DNA of 31,870 bases from Hypsibius dujardini (taxonomy: Eukaryota > Tardigrada > Eutardigrada > Parachela > Hypsibiidae). Position numbers and translations under genes: made by a program. Of this stretch, positions 8,839 to 19,274 are shown piece after piece; position 1 is the stretch's first letter; the number at the start of each line of letters is the position of its first letter. Where the stretch lies: NCBI GenBank assembly GCA_001579985.1, contig LRSR01003814.1, forward strand, positions 1 to 31,870, given 5' to 3'. The notes beneath the pieces are model-generated. The model made no database searches. It saw only the letters and a list, made by a program, of their open reading frames with translations, and had not been told where the DNA came from.

Positions 8839-10202
8839 CCAATTAATTCTTCCATTTACAGTAGTTGCAGTGATTTTCGGTGAATTTTCGCTTCATGCTG
8901 GCAGATGTTTTAAGCGTGTAGGGGTTATTGACCGTCTTATCGATGCATCGTTTATTCAAATCAAAAGTATGCTTATAAATCCAATATAAAAATCCAAGCT
9001 CCCTCAGTTTCAGTGACTTGGATACAGACGTTGAAACTTTGATAAAGTCAGACAAAATTTTGCCAAAAAGAGCAAATTGAGAGAGGGGCAGGAATACCTT
9101 TGTAGAGCTTAGACGATTGTTTTGAAAGAGTAAGAAAAAAATGTTGCTGTAAAAGAGAGGGAATTGAGGCTGTAGAGGCGCCACTCGCAGGTTCACCTCA
9201 GGCATACTAGCACACCTACACACCTACACACTCTTGTCAGACACACACAGAGGCACACCTACCCACCTACACACTCTTGTCAGACACACACACAGGCACA
9301 CTTACACACCTACACACTCTTGTCAGACACACACACAGGCACACTTACACACCTACACACTCTTGTCAGACACACACACACAGGCACACCTTACAGGCTA
9401 CATACTCTTGTCAGACACACACACAGGCACACCTACACACCTACACACTCTTGTCAGACACACACACAGACACACCTTACAGGCTACACACTCTTGTCAG
9501 ACACACACACACAGGCACATATTGCAGGTGCGTTCATTCTTGTAGTGAGAAGTGCGACACTTGCGCTTCCCTAGCCGAATTAAAAGCGATTTTGCCCGCT
9601 AGCCGAATTAAATTTTTTACCTCGTACCTACAACGTACACATTTTCTAAGTACTACAGACACGGCCAAATGAAAAACATTTTGGAGGCACAGTCAACATT
9701 TTGTGGCATGTTGTCAAAGCCATATCTTGCATTTGATTGATTGATATCTTGCTCCTACCTCGATAGTTCGACTACCTACTCGACTACCTACTAATTCGAC
9801 CACCAACGCATCAACGCATGTGGAACATGACTGTTTCAAGAGATAGATGACAAATTACCACAAATGGACCCGTAAATATTCCGTGGTGGAATCCTTAAAC
9901 TGGTTTGTAAAAACTGAAAAAATTGCAAAGACAGAAGCGGTCCAAATTTGATGAGGAATTCAGCCTTCAGGCAGCTTTTCATTTGTCCCCCTTTTTCATG
10001 GTCATTATATACGCGGGAGCAGTGCCGCGCGCATATTTAAAGTCAGACAAAGTGGAGGGAACACAACATCTTGAATTTCACACAAGTTTCCTTACTAGAT
10101 ATTTCGTAAAGAACAACCGCAAGAAACACACCAACGACATTTAAAGGACACAACAATTCACATGCTCAATTTACGCTATCTATTTCTCATGTTGGTCTAC
10201 GT
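8839..10202. other. Intergenic region with a minisatellite
   Basis: It lies between the lectin-like gene and the troponin T stop. It contains the minisatellite at 9205-9527 and a TAGCCGAATTAAA direct repeat at about 9572-9612. The 10202 end would include the troponin T 3' UTR. No gene was recognised. Confidence 0.5.
9205..9527 (+). repeat. 43-bp minisatellite, seven copies
   Basis: CTCTTGTCAG recurs at 9231, 9274, 9317, 9360, 9405, 9448 and 9491, giving periods of 43, 43, 43, 45, 43 and 43 bp, separated by CACA-rich spacers. The His/Thr-rich open frames across it are repeat artefacts. Confidence 0.9.
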
Positions 10203-12505
10203 TTACCATAAACTATCGCCCTCATCCTCGGCAGCAACCGCTTCAGCTTGCTCCACAACCGTTCCTTGCTCCTCTCGTTCTTCTTCGCGCTCCGGTGCAG
10301 CCTTCACCGAGGCCTTTCGCGACACTTCCCCGCCACCGCCGCCCTCCTCGTCTCCATTCGCACCCTCCTCGTCATCCGGCGCGGAGCTGGTGGACTTCCC
10401 CTTGCCCGGCTTCACCCAGTCCGCACGGACCTTTCCCTTGGGCTTGATCAGCTCCTTCTGCTCGGACTTTTTGAGGTCCACCTCGAAGAGGCTCTTGCGC
10501 TCGCCGAAGGTGCGGCGGTCGGTGCGGCGCTCGTACTTGCTGATCAACTGCACCTTCGGTGGGAACCGGCTGTTGGCGGCCTCGGGGTCGAGACCCTGCG
10601 CCAGATGTCGCTTATGACTGATTTGACGTTGACGTTCGTTGAGTTCTTTTAGCTGAATAAACACAGAGAGACATGCACACGTATTTACACCGAGTTCTTC
10701 CCGTATCGGAACTGGCCACGCCCCCCGTTCGAGCGCTTACATCGTACTCCTGGCGTTTGAAGCGCTCGACGAGGTCGTATTTGGATGTCTCCAGCTGGAT
10801 GATGGTCTTCCACATCTCTTCCGCTTTGGCTTTCAGGCCCGCCCCGTCGAGGTCCTCCAGCGCGAGCGGTTTGACTCGGTCCATCACGGTGCGCTGCTTG
10901 AGGGCTTCCAGTTCACCCGTGTTGAGGGACATTTCGGTTTTGGCTTTTGAGATGTTCATGAACTGAAGATTTTGTGGTGTAATTATTACACATGTTACAG
11001 TAGAACTTAATTAAGGCTTAATGCTTGTAAAGCTTAATGCTTAATACATGAGGCTCACTGGTTTGTACTACTGTATATATACCTTGTCGATGGTGTTTTG
11101 GCCTTCTTGCTTGTTCTCAATGACGAAATTTCGTCCACCACTCATGGCCGCTTGAGCAGCTGCCTTTTTCCGTTCCGCCTCTTCCAGTTTGCGTTGCTTT
11201 TCCTGCTCGGTTTTTTGACGACGGGCTTCCTTCATTTTAATACGACAAATAATGCAATTATTACTAAACTCTATTTTGAATGGGAAGGATTTGTGTTGCT
11301 GTTTAAGTGACGGTTACTTCTTCTGCTCGACGCTGCTCTTCAATTAACGCCTTTTGTTCCTCCATCCGTCGTTCCTCCTCTTCGCGCTCTTTCTTCCGCT
11401 GAGCCTGAAATTAACTCCCAGATTGTAACTCGTGATTTTATGTTGAATTGTTAATGCAGCATGAACGGGAGGAGGAAGAGTCGAAGCCGCGTACCTGTTT
11501 CTCCTTCAAACGTCGCAGCTCTTCGTCTTCCTTCTCGCGCTGCAGTCGGCGACCTTCTTCCATTACTCGCAGCGCCTCCTGCTCTTCCTCCTCGTGCTTC
11601 CGCTGCTTCGCTTCGATGATCTTCATCGCCTCGGATTTTTCCGTTGACACCGCGGGAACCGCGATCGGTTCCTTTCTAATGTGCGACATTTTTGGAGGAA
11701 ATTTTTAACGATACTTCTGGACGCACGTTCCAATTTTTTCTACTCTCCGTACCTGGCCTTGACTTTACCCTCGTTCCTGCAAGGAGCAGAGCGTAATTGT
11801 GCCAAGAAACTTAAACGCATATTTGCATAATTTTTACTTACTTGCTCGACCTAGAAAAGCAGTCACAGTAAAAGCAAATATGTTTGGCTCCCTCATGTTG
11901 AACTGAACTGAACTCAAGTTCGTATATGCTACGCGTTGACCACAACCGAAACTCTGTCCACCTACTCATTCTCCTTGCCCCTGAAAAAGTCAGAATTATT
12001 TAGTTCGTTTCACTCCGCGGGGATTTAAATAATTCACACACTGTCTCCGCTTACTCGTCTTCGTCCTCGCTAATGAAGATCGCAAACAAAATCACATGTA
12101 ACAATACACAAAAATAATTAAAAATAATTTGCGTCGTACGGTTCGTCGGTGTCTCTGAAACCAAAACGAAAAATTTAATCACAAACTTCTTTCAGATTTT
12201 TCCAGTTGCGCGATAATTACTTTGAGGCTGCTGGCTGTCTGAAAGAAGAAGAAGAAGAAGAAGAGCAATACAATTCTTATTCTGCTCTCTGGGAAATAAT
12301 CAAGCAATCAGAATAATCTTACGCTTCCTCCTGCGGTTCGCTGCAAAAAAATAAATAACGTTTAAATACACGAAAAATTTATAAATCGTCAAAGTGAAAA
12401 TGACTGAAAAATTAACAAATCGTAAAACCGAATTAATCGAAATCCATCTGTGTACCGGATATACAAATAATGTACTTACTCCCACCATCCACCTTCATCC
12501 GACAT
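10203..12505 (-). CDS. TnT: Troponin T (thin-filament regulatory subunit)
   Basis: Complete 13-exon model, 408 aa. Coding exons: 12480-12505 (ATG at 12505), 12323-12340, 12221-12238, 12140-12154, 12055-12069, 11966-11980, 11842-11850, 11753-11776, 11495-11675, 11318-11404, 11083-11229, 10741-10962, 10203-10652 (TAA). Troponin T anchors the troponin complex to tropomyosin in striated or obliquely striated muscle. Residues 1-46 are an acidic variable region (MSDEGG..., EDEDEG). Residues 47-185 are charged Glu/Lys/Arg helix, the T1 tropomyosin-binding part, ending near GGRNFVIENK. Residues about 190-300 carry the family signature (MDRVKPLALEDL, MWKTIIQLE, KYDLVERFKRQ, then LNERQRQ) forming the coiled coil with troponin I. 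A basic stretch (YERRTDRRTFGERKSLF) follows. The last 80 or so residues are an acidic, Gly/Glu-rich extension ending DSLW, as in invertebrate troponin T. The identity is secure; the microexon joins are deduced. Confidence 0.95.
11753..12340 (-). other. TnT: Seven symmetric microexons of troponin T
   Basis: The microexons are 18, 18, 15, 15, 15, 9 and 24 nt long (12323-12340, 12221-12238, 12140-12154, 12055-12069, 11966-11980, 11842-11850, 11753-11776). Each starts after an AG acceptor, ends at a GT donor, is a multiple of 3 and sits in phase 2. Any subset can therefore be skipped without a frameshift. Together they encode an acidic, Pro/Ser-containing linker (EPQEEA, QPAASK, DTDEP, PEDED, EGKEN, ESS, KNEGKVKA). 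The introns are 65-139 bp. A (TTC)n-type pyrimidine tract at 12241-12266 (read on the minus strand) precedes the 12221-12238 exon and could bind a splicing regulator. This layout parallels the N-terminal cassette microexons of vertebrate troponin T genes. Confidence 0.8.
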
Positions 12506-12680
12506 GTTGTATAGCAGGCGCGATGAGAACTGACCGGGACTCAGTAATTATTGGCGGCAAAAAAATCGCCCTTAAAGAATTGATAAGAACCGGAAAGGAT
12601 TTCTCTGCGCGTGTCGACGAAAAAATCCTCGTAAGATTTTCGGTGCATCGAGCAAAATCGCTCGTTCTAGGAATACAGCG

Positions 12681-12835
12681 CAGCTGTGGCGGAGTTACTT
12701 TTTCAGCCCACACCCAAACCCATGCGCCCACACTTGCGCCCACACTTGTGCCCACACATGCGCCCAGACATGTTGAGTCTATGAGTGGGCGCGCTGGAAT
12801 GGGAGTGGGCTGAAGAAGTGACTCCGCCACAGCTG
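12681..12835. mobile_element. Foldback element, 35-bp inverted repeats
   Basis: The arms 12681-12715 and 12801-12835 begin CAGCTGTGGCGGAGT and differ at three positions. The interior is a GCGCCCACACTTG-like tandem repeat. The GGCGGAG core recurs in other foldbacks of this window. Confidence 0.8.
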
Positions 12836-13070
12836 TATATGACAGCCTGGACACTCACTAAGTGGCTTATAGGTTAGGTACGTAAGTCATAATGTTTTTA
12901 CAATCAACCAACATTTACTCAGGCTATAATTATCCGCTTTCTGGCAAATCAATCGCGAAAAACTTGACATCAACGATGTTGGCTTAAGTGAAACGACACA
13001 TGTGTGTCTGAAAATGTTCAGTCTGGTCTTTCACTTCCAAACGGTTCGCTCGTTCTCTCTTGATGCGAGG

Positions 13071-13312
13071 TGGCGCCACAGTCGCCCACTGATGGCGCCA
13101 CAGTCGCCCACTAATAGCGCCACAGTCGCCCACTAATGGCGCCGTAGTCGCCCATTGATGGCGCCACAGTCGCCCACTAATGGCGCCGTAATCGCCCACT
13201 AATAGCGCCACAGTCGCCCACTGATGGCGCCACAGTCGCTCACTAATGGCGCCACAGTCGCCCACTAATGGCGCCACAGTCGCCCACTAATGGCGCCACA
13301 GTCGCCCACTAA
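13071..13312 (+). repeat. 22-bp satellite, 11 copies
   Basis: Eleven head-to-tail units of a 22-bp motif starting TGGCGCCACAGTCGCCCACT, with variants at a few positions. The GGCGCC palindrome occurs in most units. There is no spacer sequence between units. Confidence 0.95.
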
Positions 13313-13468
13313 ACCAACATCCACTAAACCTTGTGACGTTTCCTTATTGGTGCTCGCTATGCGTTTTTTCCCGCCAAAAGTGAGTCAGAAGTACAGTGGA
13401 GCTCAGCGTATATAGCGAGATCAAATTCTCTTGACTCTTCCCATTCAAAAGTGAATTTTGAACCGAAC

Positions 13469-13607
13469 GGCATCAGCCAAAAAAATTCGGAGATCAGGAG
13501 GCGGAGCGTTAGTATTGTATCCAGAAACTACGCACACAATCCAAGTCACTTTGGAAATATACACATGGCTCCGCCCCTTGATCTCTGAAAAATATTTCGC
13601 TGATGCC
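13469..13607. mobile_element. Foldback element, about 40-bp inverted repeats
   Basis: The left arm 13469-13507 (GGCATCAGCC ... GAGATCAGGAGGCGGAGC) pairs imperfectly with 13568-13607 (GCTCCGCCCC ... GCTGATGCC). The interior is about 60 bp and noncoding. Confidence 0.7.
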
Positions 13608-13714
13608 AATCGACGCGCAATTGAATTCTCGACGAGAAAAATGGGAAGATCACTTTATTTCGACATATATGCTGAGTTCCATTAGGACCGTTAAACATAT
13701 ATTTCTACAAATAA

Positions 13715-13891
13715 TGTACTGCCGCGATTAAACCGGTCACTTTTTACACCCAGGCAGCGCATTCGACCTGTGTGTGAGTGTGTGAATGTGTGAGCTCACT
13801 CAACACACAGGCGCGTGTGTGAGCTCACTCAACACACAGGCGCGCGTGACGGAGGCGTGGCTAAACTGACCGGTTTAATCGCGGCAGTACA
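13715..13891. mobile_element. MITE-like element with perfect 25-bp TIRs
   Basis: The arms 13715-13739 and 13867-13891 are perfect inverted copies, beginning TGTACTGCCGCGATTAAACC. The interior contains a 28-bp direct repeat (13788-13815 and 13817-13844) carrying GAGCTC and CAACACACAGGCGCG. At 177 bp it is noncoding, so it would depend on a transposase encoded elsewhere. Confidence 0.85.
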
Positions 13892-14125
13892 GTACTGACT
13901 TGCGCTGCGCGATGAAACGGAAGATTAGGAACAGACCGAACCCCTTGTACTTGGAGTCTCGGGCTGGAAATCACTTTCGCATTTTCAAAAAAGAAATAAG
14001 GAAGAAAACAATTCCCGCACCACTTTCTCCTATAGCCCGGGGTTTGATTGGTTGATTCATCAGCAACTTTTCCGAAGTTTCAATGTTTTTGATCCAAATC
14101 AATGTAAAATTTCGTTTTTTTTGGA

Positions 14126-14375
14126 AACGTTTGATTCAAAAAATTTTAACATTCTTCCACTCCGAATTCGATTTGAAATCGATTGACATCAACAGCATCT
14201 TATTTGAATGCCGGGGGCGGAGCTATGGGTCATTTCTGCAATGTCACTCGGAAGCCTAGCTTGAATCTAACCCGTAGCTCCGCCCCGTGGCATTCAAAAC
14301 AGCTTCTGCTGATGTCAATCGATTCCAAATCGAATTTGAAGTGGAAGAGTGTCAAAAATCTTGGAATAAAACGTT
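14126..14375. mobile_element. Foldback element, about 105-bp inverted repeats
   Basis: The arms 14126-14230 and 14270-14375 are imperfect inverted copies sharing AAATCGATTGACATC-type and GAATGCC / GGGGCGGAGCTA blocks. The loop is only about 40 bp, so a transcript would fold almost completely. Short open frames across it have no family match. Confidence 0.8.
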
Positions 14376-15195
14376 CAGGATTGCCGATAGTGAACGTGAC
14401 CATGATGCAAGCCAACATATTTTAATGCAAAAATTCTCTGCGAACACCTTGACTATAAATAATAAATTGAGAAGCTCGCGCTGCAGCCAACCGCTATAAA
14501 CAAAGCAATATTGCTGCGCGTCGCGGGCCGCAAAAAAAGGTTATTCCCAAAAAGGATAAAAATTCAAGACTACAGACCCACACCATTCAAGTACGGAATG
14601 TGAGAATATATTCAGCCGAACAAAAAATATCAATACGCTGAACACACACTAAAAAAAAGGCTTCAGGTACAAGTATTCTCAATAGTTAACAAACCATGCT
14701 GCAGTATAATTGGTCCGTTAAGCGAGGGGATATTTTTTGGGACTTTAGAAAACGAAGGAGGGTGAGGGAAAAATCAAAGCCAGAAAGATGGGCGATTAAG
14801 CGGTAAAGGTGGAAATGAATCGACAGACAAAAAGAAGAACGTAAAATATGTGCAGACAAAAAAAAGATCAAGTTTTTGAGTTTGTTTGTGTGTGTGTGAT
14901 GTGTTTAGAGGACAGTCGGTCGGATGTCTGTGTAGCCGTTGTGGTTGTCATGTCGCTCCCGGTCCATCCGCGGGGTGCTCCTCTCGTCGTCCATCGGTCC
15001 GTCCACGTCGAGTTGGGCGTAGTGCAGCACCTCGGCCGGTCTTTCATCCACTCGTCCGTTCGCCGACTTTATATATATAAAGGGGGAACAGAAAAAAGGG
15101 GGCACTTGGTCAGTGAGGGGGCAAGAGAACCAAGTGAACAAAGGCAAATGAGAGAGGAGAAAAAGAGAAAAATGAGGAGTTGAGAGGGGGAAGAG

Positions 15196-16910
15196 CTAAA
15201 TGTCTGTGCAGTGGTGAGGACCGCCGTTTCTATGCGAGTCAGTGCATACTTTTTTCGGGAGATCATTGCCGTTTGAAATCACATGGTGTACGCCGCCGTT
15301 GGCGTTGCCGTTGGCTTTCTTCTCCGTGCGGGTGAAAATGGACTCGGTCTGCAGCGGGTTCTGCTTGAGGTTGTCGTCCTTCTGCACGGATCGGACCATC
15401 TCACCGTTCTCCACTTTCATTTCTCTGAAAACGAGAAGTAAAGCCATGCTAACTGATGCATAAGTGACCAGGCTGGCAGGCAGGCAATCAAGCAGCCAGA
15501 TATTTGATAGGAAGGAGGCAGGCACGCAGATAGGTACCCAGGAAAACAGACAGACAAACAAACAAACAAACATAGAGACAAATAAACAGACAGACAGACA
15601 GACAGACAGGCAGACAGACAGACAGACAGATGGACAGACAGGCAGGCAGGCAGGCAGGCAGGCAGACAGATGGACGGACAGACTGGCAGACAGACAGAAA
15701 AATAGGACATATAGACAGGTTGTTATAACAAGAAGGAGTCAGAGACAGGAACAAATAATGAACAGACAAGACGATTTCTAGCAGTCACCTACCGTTTTTC
15801 GACATCTCCGTTGCTGAACGACTTCTTGGCTGTATTACATCAAACAACACAAACACCCGTTATGATCCACTTAGACAAGCACGGCGGTCAAGAAAACTCA
15901 CAAGCAAAACAGAACCGCTTGGTGCGATAACAGCAGAACACCGCGACAATAGCCAGGATCAACGCTGATCCAACTCCCACCACGACCCCGACGATCACTG
16001 ATGTGTAGGACGCCTCTGAGAAAGTAAACATTTTTTTTCCGGTTATTACCTCACAAAACACCAACAATCACAAGGCGATTTGAACTCTCCGTAGGGCAAA
16101 AACATACCTCGAACGCTCAACACCACAAGGTTGGTGCTCGAACCCTTCTCATTCTCCACCCACAGCTTGTATCGCCCAGCGTCAGTCTGGTCGACCTGAA
16201 GCACCTTCAGTCGGGACTCGTAGCAACCAGGTCGTGAGAGTTCTTTCCGATAAATCTGATATTTCGGGGAATTTGAGGAAATGGGAACGATGGGTTTGGG
16301 CTTCTCGTTTGGCCTTTGTTCCCGTTGCCAGTACTCGTTCGTCGGCACCGGTTGACTGCAGTAGACTGCTGACAGGATCGAGTCGCTGCCTCTGTCGGCA
16401 ATCACTTCGTTCCTCTGGTTGCCACTCGTTGTATCAAACTTAGGTGGTCCTAAAAAAATTACAAAAAAAGTACTTATAATTAATTTATAATTTGAGGCCT
16501 TGATTTGCTGAGTAATGTAAATATGTGGCCGAATTACGTGATCAATCAACAGTACTTACCCTTGACGAAGAGTTCTGCTACATCGGAGAGGACAATATTT
16601 TCCTTGTCGTTGATTGTGTTGCTTGCTCTGCACCAATATTTTCCCTGCGAGCTATAGTCCGCGGTAATGCTCAGGTTACGGTCCGTGCCGCGTGTTAGTC
16701 TCTGGCCATCTGTTGTGTTCTGGAACCATTGAATGCTGGGTGTGGGATTGCCGACGGCGTCGCAGAAAAGGGTGAGCTGTTGTTCCAGGTCCACGGTGTC
16801 GCCATGTGGCTGGACAATAAAGGTGGGAGAGTCTGAAAAATATATTGTTTGAAGTACTGAACCAAAACGAATTGTCTGCCTGTCTGTCGCGCCTACCCTT
16901 TGCCTTTCAA

Positions 16911-16947
<37 letters not shown>

Positions 16948-18220
16948 GTGTCTGTGTGTTTGTATGTCTGTGTGTCTGTCTGTGTGTCTGTGTGTTTGTG
17001 TGTCTGTGTGTCTGTGTGTCTGTGTGTCTGTGTGTGTGTCTGTTTGTCTGTCTGTCTGTCCCTCTGCCTTACATCTCACTCCGAGTTGATAAACAGTCCG
17101 AACCGGCTCGAATCCCGGGTTCCTCGCCATGCATGTGTAATTGCCGTTGACCTCATGTGTGATCTTCTCCAGGGAAAACGACGACGAATTTATCATCGGA
17201 AGCTCCGCACCGTCATGGTACCACTTGACGGTGGACGGCGGGTTCGCCGGTGCGTAGCAAGACAGCGTCACATCCTGACCCTCCAGCAAATCCCCTGTCG
17301 GATTCTGCTCCACCGTTACAATCGGGGCATCTGCGAACAAACACATCCGAGTTAGAAATACATAAAAAGGAGGGAAGACATTAATCTTTTGGATACACAG
17401 ATACATGTATGCACAGAGCATAAACATTCCATAGCGGTGGAACGATGAGGGTGAAACTGTGTTATGTGCCTGCTTCTGGATACTTATACACAGGCATGTA
17501 TGAACAGGGGCATTTTATGTTTGCTTTCGAGAATGCGGAAGAGATCGAGAGAAAGGCAACGCAAACTAAGCAAGCATAGACATACATAGGACATTGAGAT
17601 GAGCGTAGGAGGAGAGTGATCCCGCGAGGGCCGGATGGTTGATTTCGCATTTCAACTGGCCGCCGTTATCCAGCGGCATAAACTGGTAGGTCAACGTGCT
17701 GACCGTGTTGTAGAGCTTGCCCCCTTGGCTGGTTTGATTGATGGTCGCGGCACTGTCCGTGACGTCCTTTGTCCCAATCCACCTGCGAAACAAAGCCACA
17801 CGTTTTCCGTTTGTTTACCGTACGGACTTGTGTATAATATATTATTGAAACATTTCGTTCGGGGTGAAATAAATTCCCAGCGACGTCGCTGCTGCTTATG
17901 ATTAATTAGTGGAATGACTTATGTGGTGGGGATATGGCGGATTATAGGAAAGAGAGAGAGAGAGAGAGTAAGGGCTTACCATTTTAAACTGGCGGGAGGA
18001 TTGGAGTCACGGGCGATGCAGGCGACGGTGGCATTAAGGTCCGAGCGGACTTGCAGGTCATCCCCATTACGAAGTGGCGATCCGCCCAATTGAAGACTCT
18101 GTGGCAAAAGCATATGAATTTTTTATGGGTTGCAGACAGATCGATAGAAAGAAAAGCAGACAAACAGACAGGCAAAGAATCAGACATACAAACATGCAGG
18201 CAGACAAATAGACAAAAAGG

Positions 18221-18285
<65 letters not shown>

Positions 18286-19274
18286 TATCAGCTTGTTTGC
18301 TTTCAGGTTTCGTTACCGGTCGATCCCGCGGTGGAACCCTGACGACCAGTCTGGCCTTCCGCGATCGCAACGCTCCCGTGGTGCCCGGTATCAACGCTTG
18401 GCACTCCCACACGCCGTCGTCGCGGTCCACCGTGATCCCGGAAATCCGGATTGTGTGTTCGTTGCTGGTGGCCGAGTCGCCGACGTAAGTGTAGACCCCG
18501 CCGTTACCCACGTTCTGGATGTTGCCTGTTAGAACGCACGAGAAAGAGACCCAATTAATCATCACCACCCAGCAACACACACTAACCAAATTGGCAGTTA
18601 TTACCACCGTTAATCACACACGCACACACAGACACAATGCTCATTGAGTGTGCCGGACTGTCTGTTGTGTGGGCTAATGACTAATAATGAAAGGTTCTGT
18701 ATTATTGCGTAATACTCCAACGCATATATTCAAATAGAGCGTGTCAAGTGGAGGCCCAGCTGGTTCGTTTCGTTTTGGTGTCATGTCTGTGGGTGTTGAG
18801 GTGGGTGTTAGCGGATGCTAAACGAGGGGCGGGTCGCAGCAGAGGTCCCCTTCATTAACTGGCTCATTAGACGGGAACACGGATTGCTTTAAAGTTTACC
18901 GTCTTGTTTGTCTGGATTGTCTGTCTGGGTTGTCTGTCTGGATTGTCTGTCTGTGTTGTCTGTCTGTGTTGTCTGTCTGGATTGTCTGTCTGTGTTGTCT
19001 GTCTGGGTTGTCTGTCTGGGTTGTCTGTCTGTGTTGTCTGTCTTGATTGTCTGTTTGGGTTGTCTGTCTGGGTTGCCTGCCTGGATTGTCTGTCTGGGTT
19101 GTCTGTCTGGATTGTCTGTCTGGGTTGTCTATGTAGACGTACCATCTTTCAGCCAAATGACCGTGACGGGCTGGTTGAGCCGGCATTTAAGGTCCGCTGT
19201 GTCGCCGGGGTTGACTTCTTGGTCCGCGGGTTCCTCCAGGAAGACGGGGGCAGGCGTGGTCTGGGCAAGCAGCA
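15196..19274 (-). CDS. kirrel-like: Kirrel/Roughest/SYG-1-like Ig adhesion receptor (5' exon not included)
   Basis: Ten exons join in frame: 19143-19274, 18317-18525 (Ig1), 17980-18098, 17586-17782 (Ig2), 17073-17330 (Ig3), 16560-16832 (Ig4), 16108-16449 (Ig5), 15902-16015 (membrane span), 15793-15829 and 15196-15424 (tail, TAG at 15196-15198), about 636 aa. The family cell-adhesion receptors mediate cell sorting, synapse choice and myoblast fusion. Ig1 has [23 protein letters not shown] and RSRKARLVV; Ig2 has ACIARD, SLKWW and LKCEI; Ig3 has LSCYAP, VKWYHDG and YTCMARN; Ig4 has [13 protein letters not shown] and YWCRA. Ig5 has VYC and [11 protein letters not shown], with Leu where the F-strand Cys is expected. 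The span [20 protein letters not shown] leads into CCYRTKR. The tail is short (about 95 aa) and ends HHCTDI, a class I PDZ ligand form (T-x-I). Four introns carry CAGA/TCTG arrays. The first exon here begins with LLAQTTPAP, the end of a signal peptide. Confidence 0.9.
15545..15715 (+). repeat. CAGA/CAGG tetranucleotide array in an intron
   Basis: It lies in the intron 15425-15792 of the adhesion gene and reads CAGA on the plus strand, so the pre-mRNA carries TCTG/CCTG units there. Confidence 0.9.
16868..17062 (+). repeat. TCTG/TGTG array in an intron
   Basis: It lies in the intron 16833-17072 between the Ig3 and Ig4 exons and reads TCTG on the plus strand, so the pre-mRNA carries CAGA units. 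It nearly fills the intron. Confidence 0.9.
18137..18288 (+). repeat. CAGA array in an intron
   Basis: It lies in the intron 18099-18316 between the Ig1 and Ig2 exons and reads CAGA on the plus strand. Confidence 0.9.
18900..19133 (+). repeat. 13-bp minisatellite of TTGTCTGTCTG units in an intron
   Basis: About 17 units of TTGTCTGTCTGGG/TTGTCTGTCTGGA type in the intron that splits Ig1 (18526-19142). It ends about 10 bases from the donor of the 19143 exon. Confidence 0.9.

Larger units (their letters stand above)
12506..15195. other. Intergenic region rich in foldback elements
   Basis: It separates the troponin T start from the adhesion-gene stop. It contains four foldback elements (12681-12835, 13469-13607, 13715-13891, 14126-14375) and a 22-bp satellite. 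No coding gene was supported. It should include the troponin T promoter, which I cannot pinpoint. Confidence 0.5.

Noticed and set aside
9205-9672. His/Thr-rich repeat protein
   Set aside because: The frames follow the 43-bp minisatellite and have no start signal or splice logic; three overlapping frames look equally good.
13071-13312. CRISPR-like array
   Set aside because: Units are contiguous with no unique spacers, and the window is eukaryotic.
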